In this document: piece by piece, positions 20,603 to 30,762 of the stretch | How positions within the stretch are numbered: the stretch's first letter is position 1 | Layout: every line of letters starts with the position of its first letter | Assembly: GCA_963931865.1 (NCBI GenBank) | Contig: OZ007512.1 | Span: 2,337,950 to 2,401,949, forward strand | Length of the DNA: 64,000 nt | Direction: 5' to 3' | Source of the DNA: Axinella damicornis | Taxonomy: Eukaryota; Porifera; Demospongiae; Axinellida; Axinellidae | The notes under the pieces: generated by a model | What the model was told of the DNA's origin: nothing | What the model saw: only the letters and a program-made list of their open reading frames with translations | Database searches by the model: none | Position numbers and translations under genes: made by a program

Positions 20603-20965
20603 TCATAGTCTCGTTCCCCAGATCCTGAACGCGCGCGCACCAGCAAAAAAAGGACAATACGACATGGCGGCTGACCTTCGACGCGCATGACTATGATGAC
20701 GTAATCAGTAGATTCCAGGCAAAAATGGGAAATTTGATGATGCCAAGTAAAGCGGCGAGAATGGAAATAGATATTCTTTGTACCAATGAAGGTAGCACTC
20801 CTCTTCCCATAGTTTCTGGGCTGTGTCTACCAGGTCTACTTAGCCGACACAGAAACTGCAAAGTAATTTATTGCTCTAGCTAAACTCCATCCTACATTCC
20901 AGACATTAACGTCATAGGACCGAGTAAAATGTCGGATTCTCACCAGACCCCTTTCACGGGTGCCA
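20603..20965. mobile_element. Truncated copy of the 5.86-kb MITE (unit B)
   Basis: It begins TAGTCTCGTTCCCCAGATCC and runs parallel to 5,858-6,220, including GTAGATTCCAGGCAAAAATG and CTCACCAGACCCCTTTCACG. It stops before the terminal arm. It is the same insertion as in unit A, inherited through the duplication. Confidence 0.75.
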
Positions 20966-21629
20966 GAGTAACCAGAGTAACCACTCTACGGGTTAATTTT
21001 AACTGAGTAATTTTTGCAGTGTAGGAGTGCAGCTGCATGCACTTCTACATAGCATTCCTATAGTTACCTGGAACTAAGAAACTTGATCTCAACAGGACTA
21101 CTAGGATTTCTTATCTAATAGGATTGCACTTGTGTGCTCATTCCTTGATCACCACGGTGGAGGAGGCACTGAGATGCAACTGAGGTGACCAAAGCCTGGT
21201 TAAAGCAATCCATCTGTCTTTACAGTGAGCTAGCTTGGGAAAGGGTTGGTAAACAACACCAGTGTGGATCTCCCCACCCAATTCCGTCGTCAACCTTCTC
21301 GATCTGCAGTGCATTTGTCAAAAAGCTTGGGACAGGATTGGTAACCAACACCAACGTGGATCTCTTCTAGGATTGTGAATAATCTGGAACTGGATGTTCT
21401 GACATTTTTATCCTGAAAATGTGTGAGTTGCAGTGCGTACCAGTCACAATGTTAAATGTTAAGGCTGCAATGTTAAATGTTAAGGCTGCATGGTAGGTTT
21501 AGAAGTCCATTGAGTGACCCGGTTCTAAATGTGTAGGTAATGACCTAATTTCGAACCCTTGACCCATTTGTTACCCTAGAAATGAAACTACATCCTCCAC
21601 ATCACACTCACACACACAGCCTCCTATAC

Positions 21630-22195
21630 CTTGAGTGAGTGTCTCCTTGATCTTTGTCCTGTGCGCCCGAAAGAGGGACCAGTAGTCAAACATTTCACTC
21701 TCCTTGAAGAGAGCCATGCAGGCAGAGTGGTTCTCCAGGGTCACTTCCACCACCCGGGCATCCTTCGTCACTGCATCAGGACGGACAAGAAACAGCTGCA
21801 GCTGGACATGAGTGGGGAGCTGGTCACAACCGGGCTGCTGGTCAGAGGTGGGCTGGACACTACTGGGCTGCTGGTCAGAGGCGGGCTGGACACTGCCGGG
21901 CTGCTGGTCAGAGGTGGGCTGGTCACTACCGGGCTGCTGGTCAGAGGTGGGCTGGATACTACCGGGGTGCTGATCAGAGGCGGGCTGGTCACTGCCGGGC
22001 TGCTGGTCAGAGGTGGGCTGGTCACTACCGGGCTGCTGGTCAGAGGTGGGCTGGTCACTACCGGGCTGCTGGTCAGAGGTGGGCTGGACACTGCCGGGCT
22101 GCTGGTCAGAGGTGGGCTGGTCACTAACGGGCTGCTGGTCAGAGGTGGACTGGTCACTACCGGGCTGCTGGTCAGAGGTGGGCTGGTCACTACCG
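21630..22195 (-). CDS. N-terminal exon, unit B (partial, runs into gap)
   Basis: The minus-strand frame ending at donor CAAG|GTATAG reads back through [37 protein letters not shown] and LPTHVQLQL into about eleven in-frame 11-residue repeats ([11 protein letters not shown] variants) up to the gap. Unlike unit A no frameshift is seen in the visible part. Sequence on the far side of the gap does not match the 8.0-8.5 kb part of the unit A exon, so the duplication border probably lies in or next to the gap. Function unknown. Confidence 0.55.
21822..22195. repeat. 33-bp minisatellite, about eleven copies (unit B)
   Basis: Regular 33-bp units (GGTCACTACCGGGCTGCTGG plus TCAGAGGTGGGCT), with GGACACT/GGATACT variants. 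The array is cut by the assembly gap, so its true length is unknown. Confidence 0.9.
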
Positions 22196-22395
22196 NNNNN
22201 NNNNNNNNNNNNNNNNNNNNNNNNNNNNNNNNNNNNNNNNNNNNNNNNNNNNNNNNNNNNNNNNNNNNNNNNNNNNNNNNNNNNNNNNNNNNNNNNNNNN
22301 NNNNNNNNNNNNNNNNNNNNNNNNNNNNNNNNNNNNNNNNNNNNNNNNNNNNNNNNNNNNNNNNNNNNNNNNNNNNNNNNNNNNNNNNNNNNNNN
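22196..22395. other. Assembly gap (200 N)
   Basis: Exactly 200 N, likely a fixed-size placeholder caused by the tandem array entering it from the left. Confidence 0.98.
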
Positions 22396-23137
22396 AAATC
22401 AAATATCTCCACATGCAGACTACAGCTACTGTAATAACTCGCTAGCTGCAAGATCCTGCATGCTATTGAAATCACCACAATCAGTTGGGAGGAGTCTCAG
22501 ATAGTAGATTTCCCCTCTGATAATTATTATTACAATAACGCACACTGAATACAGCTTATCCCAATAGCATGTTTGCTTATTGGTTCAATAACAAGGTTTA
22601 CTGTTCTGTACCAACCAGGAGGTGAGCATAACTCATGCACGTATACTATGGCCCGTGCGCCGCTTTCGGTTGCACGAAACTGAACGCGGAGGGCCTGGTA
22701 TGTTTCCTCACATGCGTGACGTCGAGGGTAGAAAGGTGGTAGAAAGGACTAAATTGGATGTGTGCATCTGGGGCTCAAGAAGAGCTAAGGTACGAGGTAA
22801 CTTTCCACATGCATGTATCTAGCTAGCGGTGGTGACTATCATAGACATGAAGCGTTGAACGTCTACATGTACTTGGTTAAACAATACTAGTCATGTTTTT
22901 TTATTCTGCCATTATTTTGTGGATTATGTCATGCTCACATGAGGAAACATCAGGCTCCCCACGCTTTTACATACGTACTGCAAGTGGTGAAGAGCTGGCT
23001 GGGGCTTGGGAACGAGGCTATGACAGAGCAGAGTCTTACACGCTCATTCTAATTCTGCAATGGGATACATACGAATGGCTGACCTATATATAGCCACGTG
23101 CAAATTTGTACTGTCATTACCAACCCATCCATCTCCA
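22396..23137. other. No gene recognised
   Basis: Mixed sequence with short ORFs only. A GAGGGCCTGGTATGTTTCCT stretch near 22,690 recalls MITE ends, but no inverted partner was found. Confidence 0.4.
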
Positions 23138-23462
23138 CAGGGAAAACTACCTGGTAATACGGGACTGGACGGGCACCGTCATCGTCAAAATTACTCCGTG
23201 ATCGCACCGTATGCTTGCCGTTTTGAGTCCGTGGTGGGAACACTTGAAGACGGACTCATGCACAGCTTTTTCGCCATTGTTGCTTAGAGGAGTGCACGTA
23301 GGTGTGGTCTACGCTGGAAATAACGTAATATTCAAAACTAGATGGTTCCCACCACGGAGTCGAACGGACTCAAACGGCAGGCATACGGTGCAATCACGGA
23401 ACGCCTTAAATTTGACGATGAAAATGCCCGTCCGGTCCGGTATTCACAGGTAGTTTTTCCTG
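23138..23462. mobile_element. CAGG(A/G)AAAACTACCTG MITE
   Basis: Terminal inverted repeats are CAGGGAAAACTACCTG at the left and the complement of CAGGAAAAACTACCTG at the right. Internal arms share ACGGGACTGGACGGGCACC-like and GGTCCCACCATGG-like blocks with copies at about 29,435-29,660, 47,512-47,822 and 52,364-52,661. Confidence 0.75.
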
Positions 23463-23775
23463 TGCTCCCTGTGTGTGCTACACTACATTAAAGGATAAAC
23501 CTTCTCGTACTACTACTTGTAATAATTGAAATCTGGGAATGATACTTTATGACGTTAACAAGCTGTGTCACAACACCGTAAGGAGATCTCATGAATAGCT
23601 ATAGATTACTCATTGTGTATCAGGTTGTGTCAGTGTGTTTAATATCTGTTTTCAGCGGTTCTGTAAGTTGTTTCAGTCGATCTGCCTGTACTAATAGGAA
23701 TGTTCTTGTTCGTGCAGTTTTTCTTTCTGCTCGTTTTGTTCTTGTCATTATTTCATTAGTTATAACATTAACACT

Positions 23776-24412
23776 TTAACCCTTTGACCCCGAGGCGCAT
23801 GCGCAGAAATCAATCGCGTGGCTACACAAACGCTAATGAAAAATGGCGATTTTTGTGTTGTATCGATTCATTGGCATTGTATCTTGTAAAATAGCTGAGT
23901 TCAGGTATTGATAGTTACACTTATTTGGCTTGAAAACAAACCTGCTTCGTTCCTGAAGTAGTCCCGCGACTTGACAGTGAGGCCTGGGAAAGACACAACG
24001 GTGGAAACGCGGGTTGTCGCTGAGCTCCCGAGAATGACGGCAAAACCACGGCAGAGGTTGGCTGACTGGCCCAGCAACGGTAGGTTACCAGTGTGGGTGA
24101 GCTAACTGGCTAGTACAAACTCGATACAACAACTTGCTCGTAGGATATAAGCTGTAATAGCCGTCACTAAGTGCACGTCGATCGACAAGTAAACTTCTAA
24201 CGCGATTTGTGGGGAAAGTCCCTATGGAAAGCCACAGCTAATTATGCTTCGCTCGACTTCCTGTGACACCTAAATCACTTATCCAAAGTCCGATCGCGTA
24301 GCTATGGCGATAAATAGCCGGAATCCAGTTTCGGGCGCATACGGGCGCTCTCGGGGTTTTAGCACGTGAAAAATTCGGGCGCATACGGGCGCTATCGGGT
24401 TGAAAGGGTTAA
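23776..24412. mobile_element. piggyBac-like MITE (TTAACCCTTT ends)
   Basis: The left end is TTAACCCTTTGACCCCGA; the right end is the inverted form (TCGGGTTGAAAGGGTTAA). TTAA at both borders is the piggyBac target. An internal direct repeat CGGGCGCATACGGGCGCT occurs twice near 24,331-24,395. No transposase is present. Confidence 0.65.
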
Positions 24413-24917
24413 CCGATGAAGCCGTCTACAGACGGCATGAGATTTCATCAGTGATGTCAGACTTCCGGCAATGTCCTTGGGAGATAGGCTCTGCGCCAGC
24501 AGAGAGGGCGGGGCAGGGGGAGGTGGGTGGGTGCACCCGAAGGGTGCAGACAGCATGGCGGTGTTTGGGCTTAGCCTTGAAGAGCCCTTGGTTGGAGCCC
24601 AGCGGGCCACTTCTGTCCTCCTTTGCACAAATGGGCTGAGAAAACAGTCCTCTCGCCTTGTAGGCCCTCCTTTTCTGGCAGTGAAGCATTTTTCTCAGTC
24701 TAGTCGAGCGATGGTCGGCCGAGAGCCGTGACTATTGGATGTCCCTTGATGGGTGGGTGTGGTTAAAGTCACGAAAGTGTAGAGGATTGCTGCAAGGTCA
24801 GGTGTGTGGAGTTTGGGGGCTGAAAAGCTGAGAGAACTGGAGATATGGTAGGTTTAATGCATCCATACGCTACTAGAGACCTCCGGAGAAAAATAATTTA
24901 TCGGTTAATGGGTTAAG

Positions 24918-24965
24918 TATGGCAAGGATGTTGTGCGTGATTATAGCCCTAATTAGTATTGTTAA
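24918..24965 (+). CDS. Candidate start region of the paraoxonase gene
   Basis: ATG at 24,918 opens MARMLCVIIALISIVK, a short hydrophobic stretch like the uncleaved signal anchor of paraoxonases, about 200 bp before the first recognised PON exon. A donor leaving two bases, as the next exon requires, was not located, so this remains a suggestion. Confidence 0.25.
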
Positions 24966-25166
24966 ATGATTGAGAGACACATCCCTTTTTGTACAGAGTT
25001 TTGATGTTGATGAACTGGAATTTTTTGTATCTAAGTTAACTACTTCTTATAGGTTGTTTATGTTCTTGTACTCCTTTTTCTGTGGGTGAAAAATAAGCAT
25101 AGTGTGTTGCTTGTTTGTGCTGCACTCAAGATCTCTCTATTTGCTGGCTATCTGCTTCTATTTTAG

Positions 25167-25231
25167 AATATCTTTTGGGCACTTTGAGCACGTGTACGAT
25201 CACCGTCCTGGAAAATGTGTTCAATTTCACA
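25167..25231 (+). CDS. Paraoxonase exon: N-terminal HRPG block
   Basis: A 65-base exon after TATTTTAG reads ISFGHFEHVYDHRPGKCVQF then His, donor CACA|GTGAGT. Invertebrate paraoxonases carry an H.PG.C motif just before GSED. The one leftover base plus TG of the next exon gives Met-Asn-Gly-Ser-Glu-Asp, so phases agree. Confidence 0.65.
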
Positions 25232-25492
25232 GTGAGTCAGCAACTGTGAGTCGATCGTAGCAACCAGGGCACCCAAAACTTCCAGACACGTACTAGCTCG
25301 ATTTCTGGTCATGTACACATTGTGTATTGTGCCGGTATATACATGTCAGGGAATACGTATGGAGAATGTCCAGATATAATTATAATGTAATCCATCTGGG
25401 ACCAGGCTTGTTGCATTCCTTTAACTTGTACTATAAGATGACTTTATTACTATCATTGTATTGATGGAATTAATGGTCCTGGAGTGATACAG

Positions 25493-25792
25493 TATACCGT
25501 AGTCGCGCGTTATTAGGCGCATCTCACTTATAGGCGCATATTCGCTGTTAGGCGCATGTTCGACTCTCGTCCCAGGTACTCGCTGTTAAGCGCTGCAGTT
25601 TTTCTTCCAGAAACTCAGCCATTTTCGATCCTACGGAGTGGAAAAAGCTATAATTCTAATTGAAGCACACTTCCTATTCGAGGAATGTCATTATAAAAAT
25701 ATTCGTTATTAGGCGCATCTCGCTTATAGGCGCATATCTCCTTCCTGTGGAGTTATAGGCGCATGCGCCTAATAACGCGCGACTACGGTATA
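25493..25792. mobile_element. mariner-like MITE with 30-bp inverted repeats
   Basis: The ends TATACCGTAGTCGCGCGTTA (extending to TTAGGCGCAT) and their exact inverse lie at 25,493-25,522 and 25,763-25,792, within a PON intron. Each end is bounded by TA, the Tc1/mariner target. TTATAGGCGCAT is repeated internally in both arms. Confidence 0.8.
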
Positions 25793-26109
25793 TTAACGAC
25801 ATAGCACATCAAAAGAAGATGTTTCCTGAATCTGATCAACTTGGAAGTGCCACTCAAAACATGATCAGATGAAGCATCACAGATACCCTCGAATGAGTAT
25901 GCATGTTTCCTGAGTTTCTCCAGAAGATGCTCATTCAGCGGTACGTATAGTTAGGTCTGAAAGGTCACAGTAATTTTAATTTTGACCTTATACCAGGAAA
26001 CATTTTTTGCTATGGTATATATCATTGTCTCTTGCTGTTTTCAGTGGCTCATTGAATTTGTGACCACGATAATTATCATTGATCCGCCATGTATTTTGAC
26101 TTCCTATAG

Positions 26110-26165
26110 TGAATGGATCTGAAGACATGGCTCTTCTACCAAACAACCACGTCCTGATATCCAGT
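26110..26165 (+). CDS. Paraoxonase exon: GSED calcium-binding block
   Basis: A 56-base exon after CCTATAG reads NGSEDMALLPNNHVLISS, donor CCAGT|GTAAGC, exit phase 0. Glu and Asp of GSED correspond to the calcium ligands E53/D54 of human PON1; LLPN..V.ISS matches the family blade 1. Confidence 0.8.
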
Positions 26166-26260
26166 GTAAGCCTAGCCTCATTCCCAGATGTGGTATATGG
26201 TCTGGGGTTGAGCTCAAAGCTAGTGCCCCCGTGTGGCTAGCTATGGTGACATGCAACATA

Positions 26261-26458
26261 CATTGTAAGGCAATCCCAGGGAATGAGATGGCCCCATTCT
26301 CAAAGACGTACGTCTTGAATTTACTGTACGTAAATTTTCAGTGACATACTATTTCAATGCAATTTCAACTGTGTCACTGAAACTTTACGCACAGCAAATT
26401 CAAGACGTACGTCTTTGAGAATGGGGACAACTCACTCTCTGGGATTGCCTTACAATGG
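26261..26458. mobile_element. Palindromic MITE in PON intron
   Basis: The arms CATTGTAAGGCAATCCCAGG and CCATTCTCAAAGACGTACGT are inverted at 26,390-26,458 (AGACGTACGTCTTTGAGAAT, GGGATTGCCTTACAATG). It could form a stem of roughly 70 bp with a loop near 26,350. Confidence 0.7.
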
Positions 26459-27009
26459 CTTTTTGATCACCCTGACCTGCCTTCAACCTCCTCCCTCCCA
26501 TGACAGTTTCACAGTAACTTAGGAATTATTTGCAGTCCATCCATGCAAGCAGCTACATGTATATATATATATATACGTCCACGCGGAGATTAGTTTGGTT
26601 GAGGCATAGCCGAGGCTAAAATCTCCCAAGGAGGATAAACCGCATAACCTCCAAGGCGACGTAGTAGATCCGGCTTCTACCACAGACATAACCTCCAAGT
26701 CAAGTTAGTAGCTGGATCCGGCTGCTAGGACAGCTATAGCTCTCTGATTCTCAGCACAGCATGGATCAATTACGTCATCGCGGAGGATAACAATTTATCC
26801 TCCACGGTACATCAAGGGATCGATCCGCCCATGCACTGGGGTTGAATTATAGTAACTAGGGTAACTAGTTTTGATGAATTGTTCAAGTGTGTTCAGTTTC
26901 ATCTAACATGTAACTGTTATCATTGTGCAATAATTATTTAAACCTAGCTGGCGGTCAATCTCAAACCTCGTTGTCTTTTTAAAGTTCTGCTTTACAATTC
27001 TCTGTGCAG

Positions 27010-27506
27010 GGGAACTGTTTCTGGGAAGTGGAGGGGAAGGTTGATCCCGGGATATACATGCTGGATCTGAACAACCCCGCTAATGGACCAGCAGAATTAT
27101 TGCTGGAGGGAGGTTTCCCGGAACAAACCCAAGACTTTGTCCCTCATGGTATTGGACACTGGGTGATGGAGAATGGATCAGTCGTACTCTACGTCGTCAA
27201 CCATCGCAGAAGTAAAGACTCTGTGGAGTCATTCGATTATGATCCGGAACGACTCTGTTTGAGGCACCGCAAGACGTTCTCTCATCCTCTGCTCAGGGAA
27301 CTCAACGATCTAGTGCTCGTAGCACTGGATGAATTCTACACATCCAACAGCTATTACTTTGACGTGGAGCTCTTGAAGACGGCAGAAACGTATCTCAGAC
27401 TACCCTGGACCACAGTAACCTACTACAATGATGTCACACAAGAAGCGAAGATTGTTGCCGGGGGCCTCAAGTTTGCTAATGGTATTGCCATTAGCAACAA
27501 TGGACG
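27010..27506 (+). CDS. Paraoxonase/arylesterase main exon
   Basis: A 497-base exon encodes 165 residues of the paraoxonase (PON) six-bladed propeller, a secreted or membrane-anchored calcium-dependent lactonase/arylesterase. Visible hallmarks are GIYMLDLN, FVPHGIGHW with the His equivalent to H115, LYVVNHRRSKDSVESF with H134, LNDLVLV with the N168/D169 ligands, FYTSNSYYF, and GGLKFANGIAISNNGR with the N224 ligand. It enters in phase 0 (acceptor CTGTGCAG) and leaves two bases at GGACG|GTAAGA, which the next exon completes as Arg. No lesion is seen. The assembled five exons give about 336 residues, close to the 355 of human PON1 once a missing N-terminal exon is allowed for. Confidence 0.92.
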
Positions 27507-28451
27507 GTAAGAGTCGACAGTAGAATTCCTTCCAGAGTGAATGGTTTGAAAGATAAACAGAGTTCCTGAACTCACCATGGGTGCAGCATTGTGACTGCAT
27601 AAGCTCTAATCTCCTGAATTAACTCTGAGATTTGACCAGGTTTGTGGTTGTGCGCATGTTGGAAATGAGCCTGGGTAGCTAGCTATGAGGCTGGGTTGCA
27701 GAAGAGACGATGGAGTTGAGAAGTTTACTTTGGTATTAATATGTGAGACTCCGCATAATTTGCATGCACCCCCAGTGTATAATTAACCCTTGTACTGTAA
27801 CAAATCACGTACTTCACTTATAAGAGTTCTCCATAACGTCATCTAGCTTTGGCTTATCTCTATAATTTGGGCGCATTACATTATACTGCATTTATTAGCC
27901 TTTTCTATTTTAGCTATGTATCCATTGTGCTTTATGCATAAAGCTTCAAAAAACGACTTCCCCAACTTAACGCAGTGGGCCAGCAAATGCACGTCGTGCA
28001 TTTCAAAATTGCTGTAGGTAGCATGGAATACGCCCTCGATGGAAGCAGGGTGGCTCTCAGTAGTCACAGTCTGCAGGATCATGGTTGTAAGTCTTGTATA
28101 AGGTGATCTGAGGCCAGTGTTGCTTAGGTATTGGCTCTTACTGAAACCATGGTAACCAGCCGTAAATCAATCGTGCAATTTGTTGCCGCTGTGTGTTAGC
28201 TATCAGTAGTTGAAGTGCATGGAATAGAATGTTACCAATTTTAGATCGGACACTTTCGCCTTGAAACGTTCGTTTGAAACATCAGCAAAAAACTTTCCGG
28301 GTGACTACATTCGGTGGAATGGAATGGTGGAATGGAATACTGGAATGGAATACTGGAATACTTGAATGGAATAGCTACATGCGCAGAACTGTTTTTTTTT
28401 TTTATGTGTTTGATGCCTGTCAGTTCAGCAGCTGTTTAGGAGGTCTGATCA

Positions 28452-28561
28452 ATGGAGAAAGACGAAGCACGCGGCAGCGCTGACTCTCCTATTGTCATTG
28501 ACAGTGACGAAAGTTGTAGTCAGAGTTCCCCTGTGAAGATTGTACCTGGGCAAAAGTTCAG
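28452..28561 (+). CDS. Exon-like ORF with SUMO-interaction-like motif (left palindrome arm)
   Basis: ATG opens 36 codons starting MEKDEARGSADSPIVIDSDE, then SCSQSSPVKIVPGQKF, ending at a good donor CAG|GTAAGC. PIVIDSDES fits the SUMO-interacting motif (hydrophobic core followed by acidic/Ser residues). The right arm carries the same ORF on the opposite strand. No downstream exon was found; it could be a captured first exon. Confidence 0.35.
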
Positions 28562-28743
28562 GTAAGCTCGTTGGTACTGACTAGTCTTTGTGAGCGACTT
28601 CATAGAGCCTTGGACTGTTGTCCGCTCTTGTTTGCTAACAGGCTGGTATCCAACAGTACCAGCCTGTTAGCAAACAAGAGCGGACAACAGTCCAAGGCTC
28701 TATGAAGTCGCTCACAAAGACTAGTCAGTACCAATGAGCTTAC

Positions 28744-28853
28744 CTGAACTTTTGCCCAGGTACAATCTTCACAGGGAAACTCTAACTACAACTTTCGTCA
28801 CTGTCAATGACAATAGGAGAGTCAGCGCTGCCGCGTGCTTCGTCTTTCTCCAT
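28744..28853 (-). pseudogene. Mirror copy of the SIM exon with nonsense mutation
   Basis: This is the inverted counterpart of 28,452-28,561, of equal length with the same donor. A CAG codon has become TAG after SCS, truncating it. Confidence 0.45.
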
Positions 28854-29296
28854 TGATCAGACCTCCTAAACAGCTGCTGAACTGACAGACATCGAATACA
28901 TGAAAAAACCGTTCTGCGCATGTAGCTATTCCATTCCAGTATTCCATTCCAGTATTCCATTCCACCATTCCATTCCACCGAATGTAGACACCCAAACTTT
29001 CCTATCTAGTTTAGTTAGAAGTTGGTAACAGACAACCTTCAGCGTACCACCGTAGGCGCTCTAGTTCTGCATCAAAATTATTTTAAGTCTCAAACCAATA
29101 ATGTGTCCCACTCCAGGGACTAATTAGCTAATTTGCTGACTTTCTATTGTTGTACTGCATTTCAATATTTTTTGAGAGACACATAATTAGAGCGCCTACG
29201 GTGTTCCGTATTTATCAGATGTACTGTCTAGGCAATGTATGAGACGACGCATCGTACCACCTAATTGAACAGCTTATCCTCTCCTGCCACCTTTAG

Positions 29297-29378
29297 CTTC
29301 ATCTACGTGAGCAACATGCTGCAGGGGGAGGTGGTTGCGTACACCAGAAACAGAGACAACTCTCTCCAACTTGTCCAG
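29297..29378 (+). CDS. Paraoxonase exon, blade 4
   Basis: An 82-base exon after CCACCTTTAG reads FIYVSNMLQGEVVAYTRNRD then NSLQLVQ, donor CCAG|GTATCA, phase 0 out. It parallels KYVYIAE.L.H.I.VYE of vertebrate PON and completes the Arg codon from the main exon. Confidence 0.85.
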
Positions 29379-29434
29379 GTATCAGTTAGGAGTGTAGGGT
29401 ACGTTGTTAGTTAAATACATTGTTCTACACATCA

Positions 29435-29660
29435 CAGGAGAAACCAGCTGTAGATATGGGACTGGACAGGCACCGTCATCGTCAAAGTTACTCCGTGATT
29501 GCACCGTCCACACGCTGTTTGAGTCCGTCGTGGGACCACTTCAATTTCGAGTATTACGTTACGAAACTTCAAATGGTCCCACCATGGACTCGACGGGTGT
29601 GCGGACGGTGTGGATACAGAGAAGCTCTGATGGTTATGGTGCCCGACTAGTCTGCTAGGA
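29435..29660. mobile_element. CAGGAGAAAC MITE in PON intron
   Basis: Same family as 23,138-23,462. It opens CAGGAGAAACCAGCTGTAGA, carries GGGACTGGACAGGCACCGTC, and ends near GTCTGCTAGGAG. It is followed by a (CA)n tract at 29,693-29,714. Confidence 0.65.
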
Positions 29661-29772
29661 GATCTACTGCATTTCGCTTCCCAGCTGTCATTTACACACA
29701 CACACACACACACACCACGCAACATGCATACACATGCACACACAAATACATGCTTAGACTCTCACCGTCCAG

Positions 29773-30084
29773 ATAGCAACGGACAACATATTTGTGAGCC
29801 CAACCAACGGCCACCTGTGGGTCTCCTTGTTCCCCAAGCCACTGCAGTTGGGACCATACGAGTACCATCATTCGAATCCAGTGGCATCACGAGTCATTCA
29901 CATTACCGTTGATGAGACGAGCGAACTTCCGTTTAGCAGCTGCCAACTGGAGGAGGTATTTGCATCCACGGGACACAATATGCCAGCTGTCAGCATCAGT
30001 GTCTATCACAAAAAGCAGCTGTTTTTGGGCTCAGTCTGCACAGACTTGATGTACTGCGAGGTACCTCTGCTGATGTATGAATGA
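29773..30084 (+). CDS. Paraoxonase terminal exon
   Basis: The exon has 103 codons plus TGA and enters in phase 0 after CCGTCCAG. ATDNIFVSPTNGHLWVSLFP carries the D269/N270-type calcium-ligand pair (DN), and the tail GSVCTDLMYCEV corresponds to the conserved C-terminal KALYCEL with its disulphide Cys. The stop lies 11 residues after that Cys. All PON catalytic positions are therefore present across the five exons. Confidence 0.88.
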   Translation: MATDNIFVSPTNGHLWVSLFPKPLQLGPYEYHHSNPVASRVIHITVDETSELPFSSCQLEEVFASTGHNMPAVSISVYHKKQLFLGSVCTDLMYCEVPLLMYE

Positions 30085-30354
30085 GTTGTGGCCTATGTGG
30101 ACGGTCATTGTTGAGAGTACACGTGATATTGTAGCACACCTTATAGAATTATTACTACCTACTGTAACTATATAGCTATATATATATGCAAAAAATGGTT
30201 TGTTATTTTGATAATTGCCTTGGTTTGTTATTTTGATGTTTAGTATGTCCCTCATGGCATGCAGCCACCTATAGTGGCACTGGAGCACAGGAATGACTGA
30301 CAATTAAGGGCAGGGAATTAAGTTTGTTTAGTCCACAGATATGAGTGTACTATC

Positions 30355-30762
30355 CAGAGGTCGAAATAACGTGCGGTCATCGGTCAATTTCGTGCATTTA
30401 GCTAAAATGACCGCACACTAATCACTTGTTCAGTAGGCGTGACCGAACAACATGCATGAATACAATCATCTAAGTGCATGACCCATAATGACTGTACCTG
30501 GTTCGAATCTGCCAATTTCTTTTTCTCTCTTTCTTTATGCATGAGTTCTAGTCAACCAAATTCTTTTTTTTTTCCAATACACATATATACACACAACCAA
30601 CATGGATTTGAATCTAGCTTGGAGAACACACATTCATGCTCTTGTGATTTCTTTTTGGTGACGGGCGCGGGCATGACCTAACATATTTTGTAAATGTCCA
30701 ATCAAGATCTAAAGGGCTAGGACATTTGACCGCTCAACATGTAATCCTTATTTCGACCTCTG
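30355..30762. mobile_element. MITE with CAGAGGTCGAAATAA inverted repeats
   Basis: The 408-bp element starts CAGAGGTCGAAATAA and ends TTATTTCGACCTCTG, with CTATC immediately outside both ends. The flanks on either side share ACACGTGATATTGTAG. This suits a hAT-type non-autonomous element, but the target duplication is only partly clear. Confidence 0.75.

Larger units (their letters stand above)
28299..28994. repeat. Near-perfect 340-350-bp inverted repeat (palindrome)
   Basis: Left arm 28,299-28,648 and right arm 28,657-28,994 are inverted copies separated by 8 bases (TCCAACAG). GGAATGGAATACT repeats occupy the outer part of each arm. It sits in the PON intron between exons at 27,506 and 29,297. 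Small differences between the arms indicate a young inverted duplication or a foldback element. Confidence 0.9.

Noticed and set aside
21631..22504. Plus-strand ORFs through the 33-bp array and the gap
   Set aside because: They shadow the minus-strand exon; N codons inflate their length.
24392..24731. Overlapping 80-90-codon ORFs in both strands near 24.5 kb
   Set aside because: GC-rich DNA is open in several frames with no conserved motif, and it lies beside a piggyBac-like MITE.
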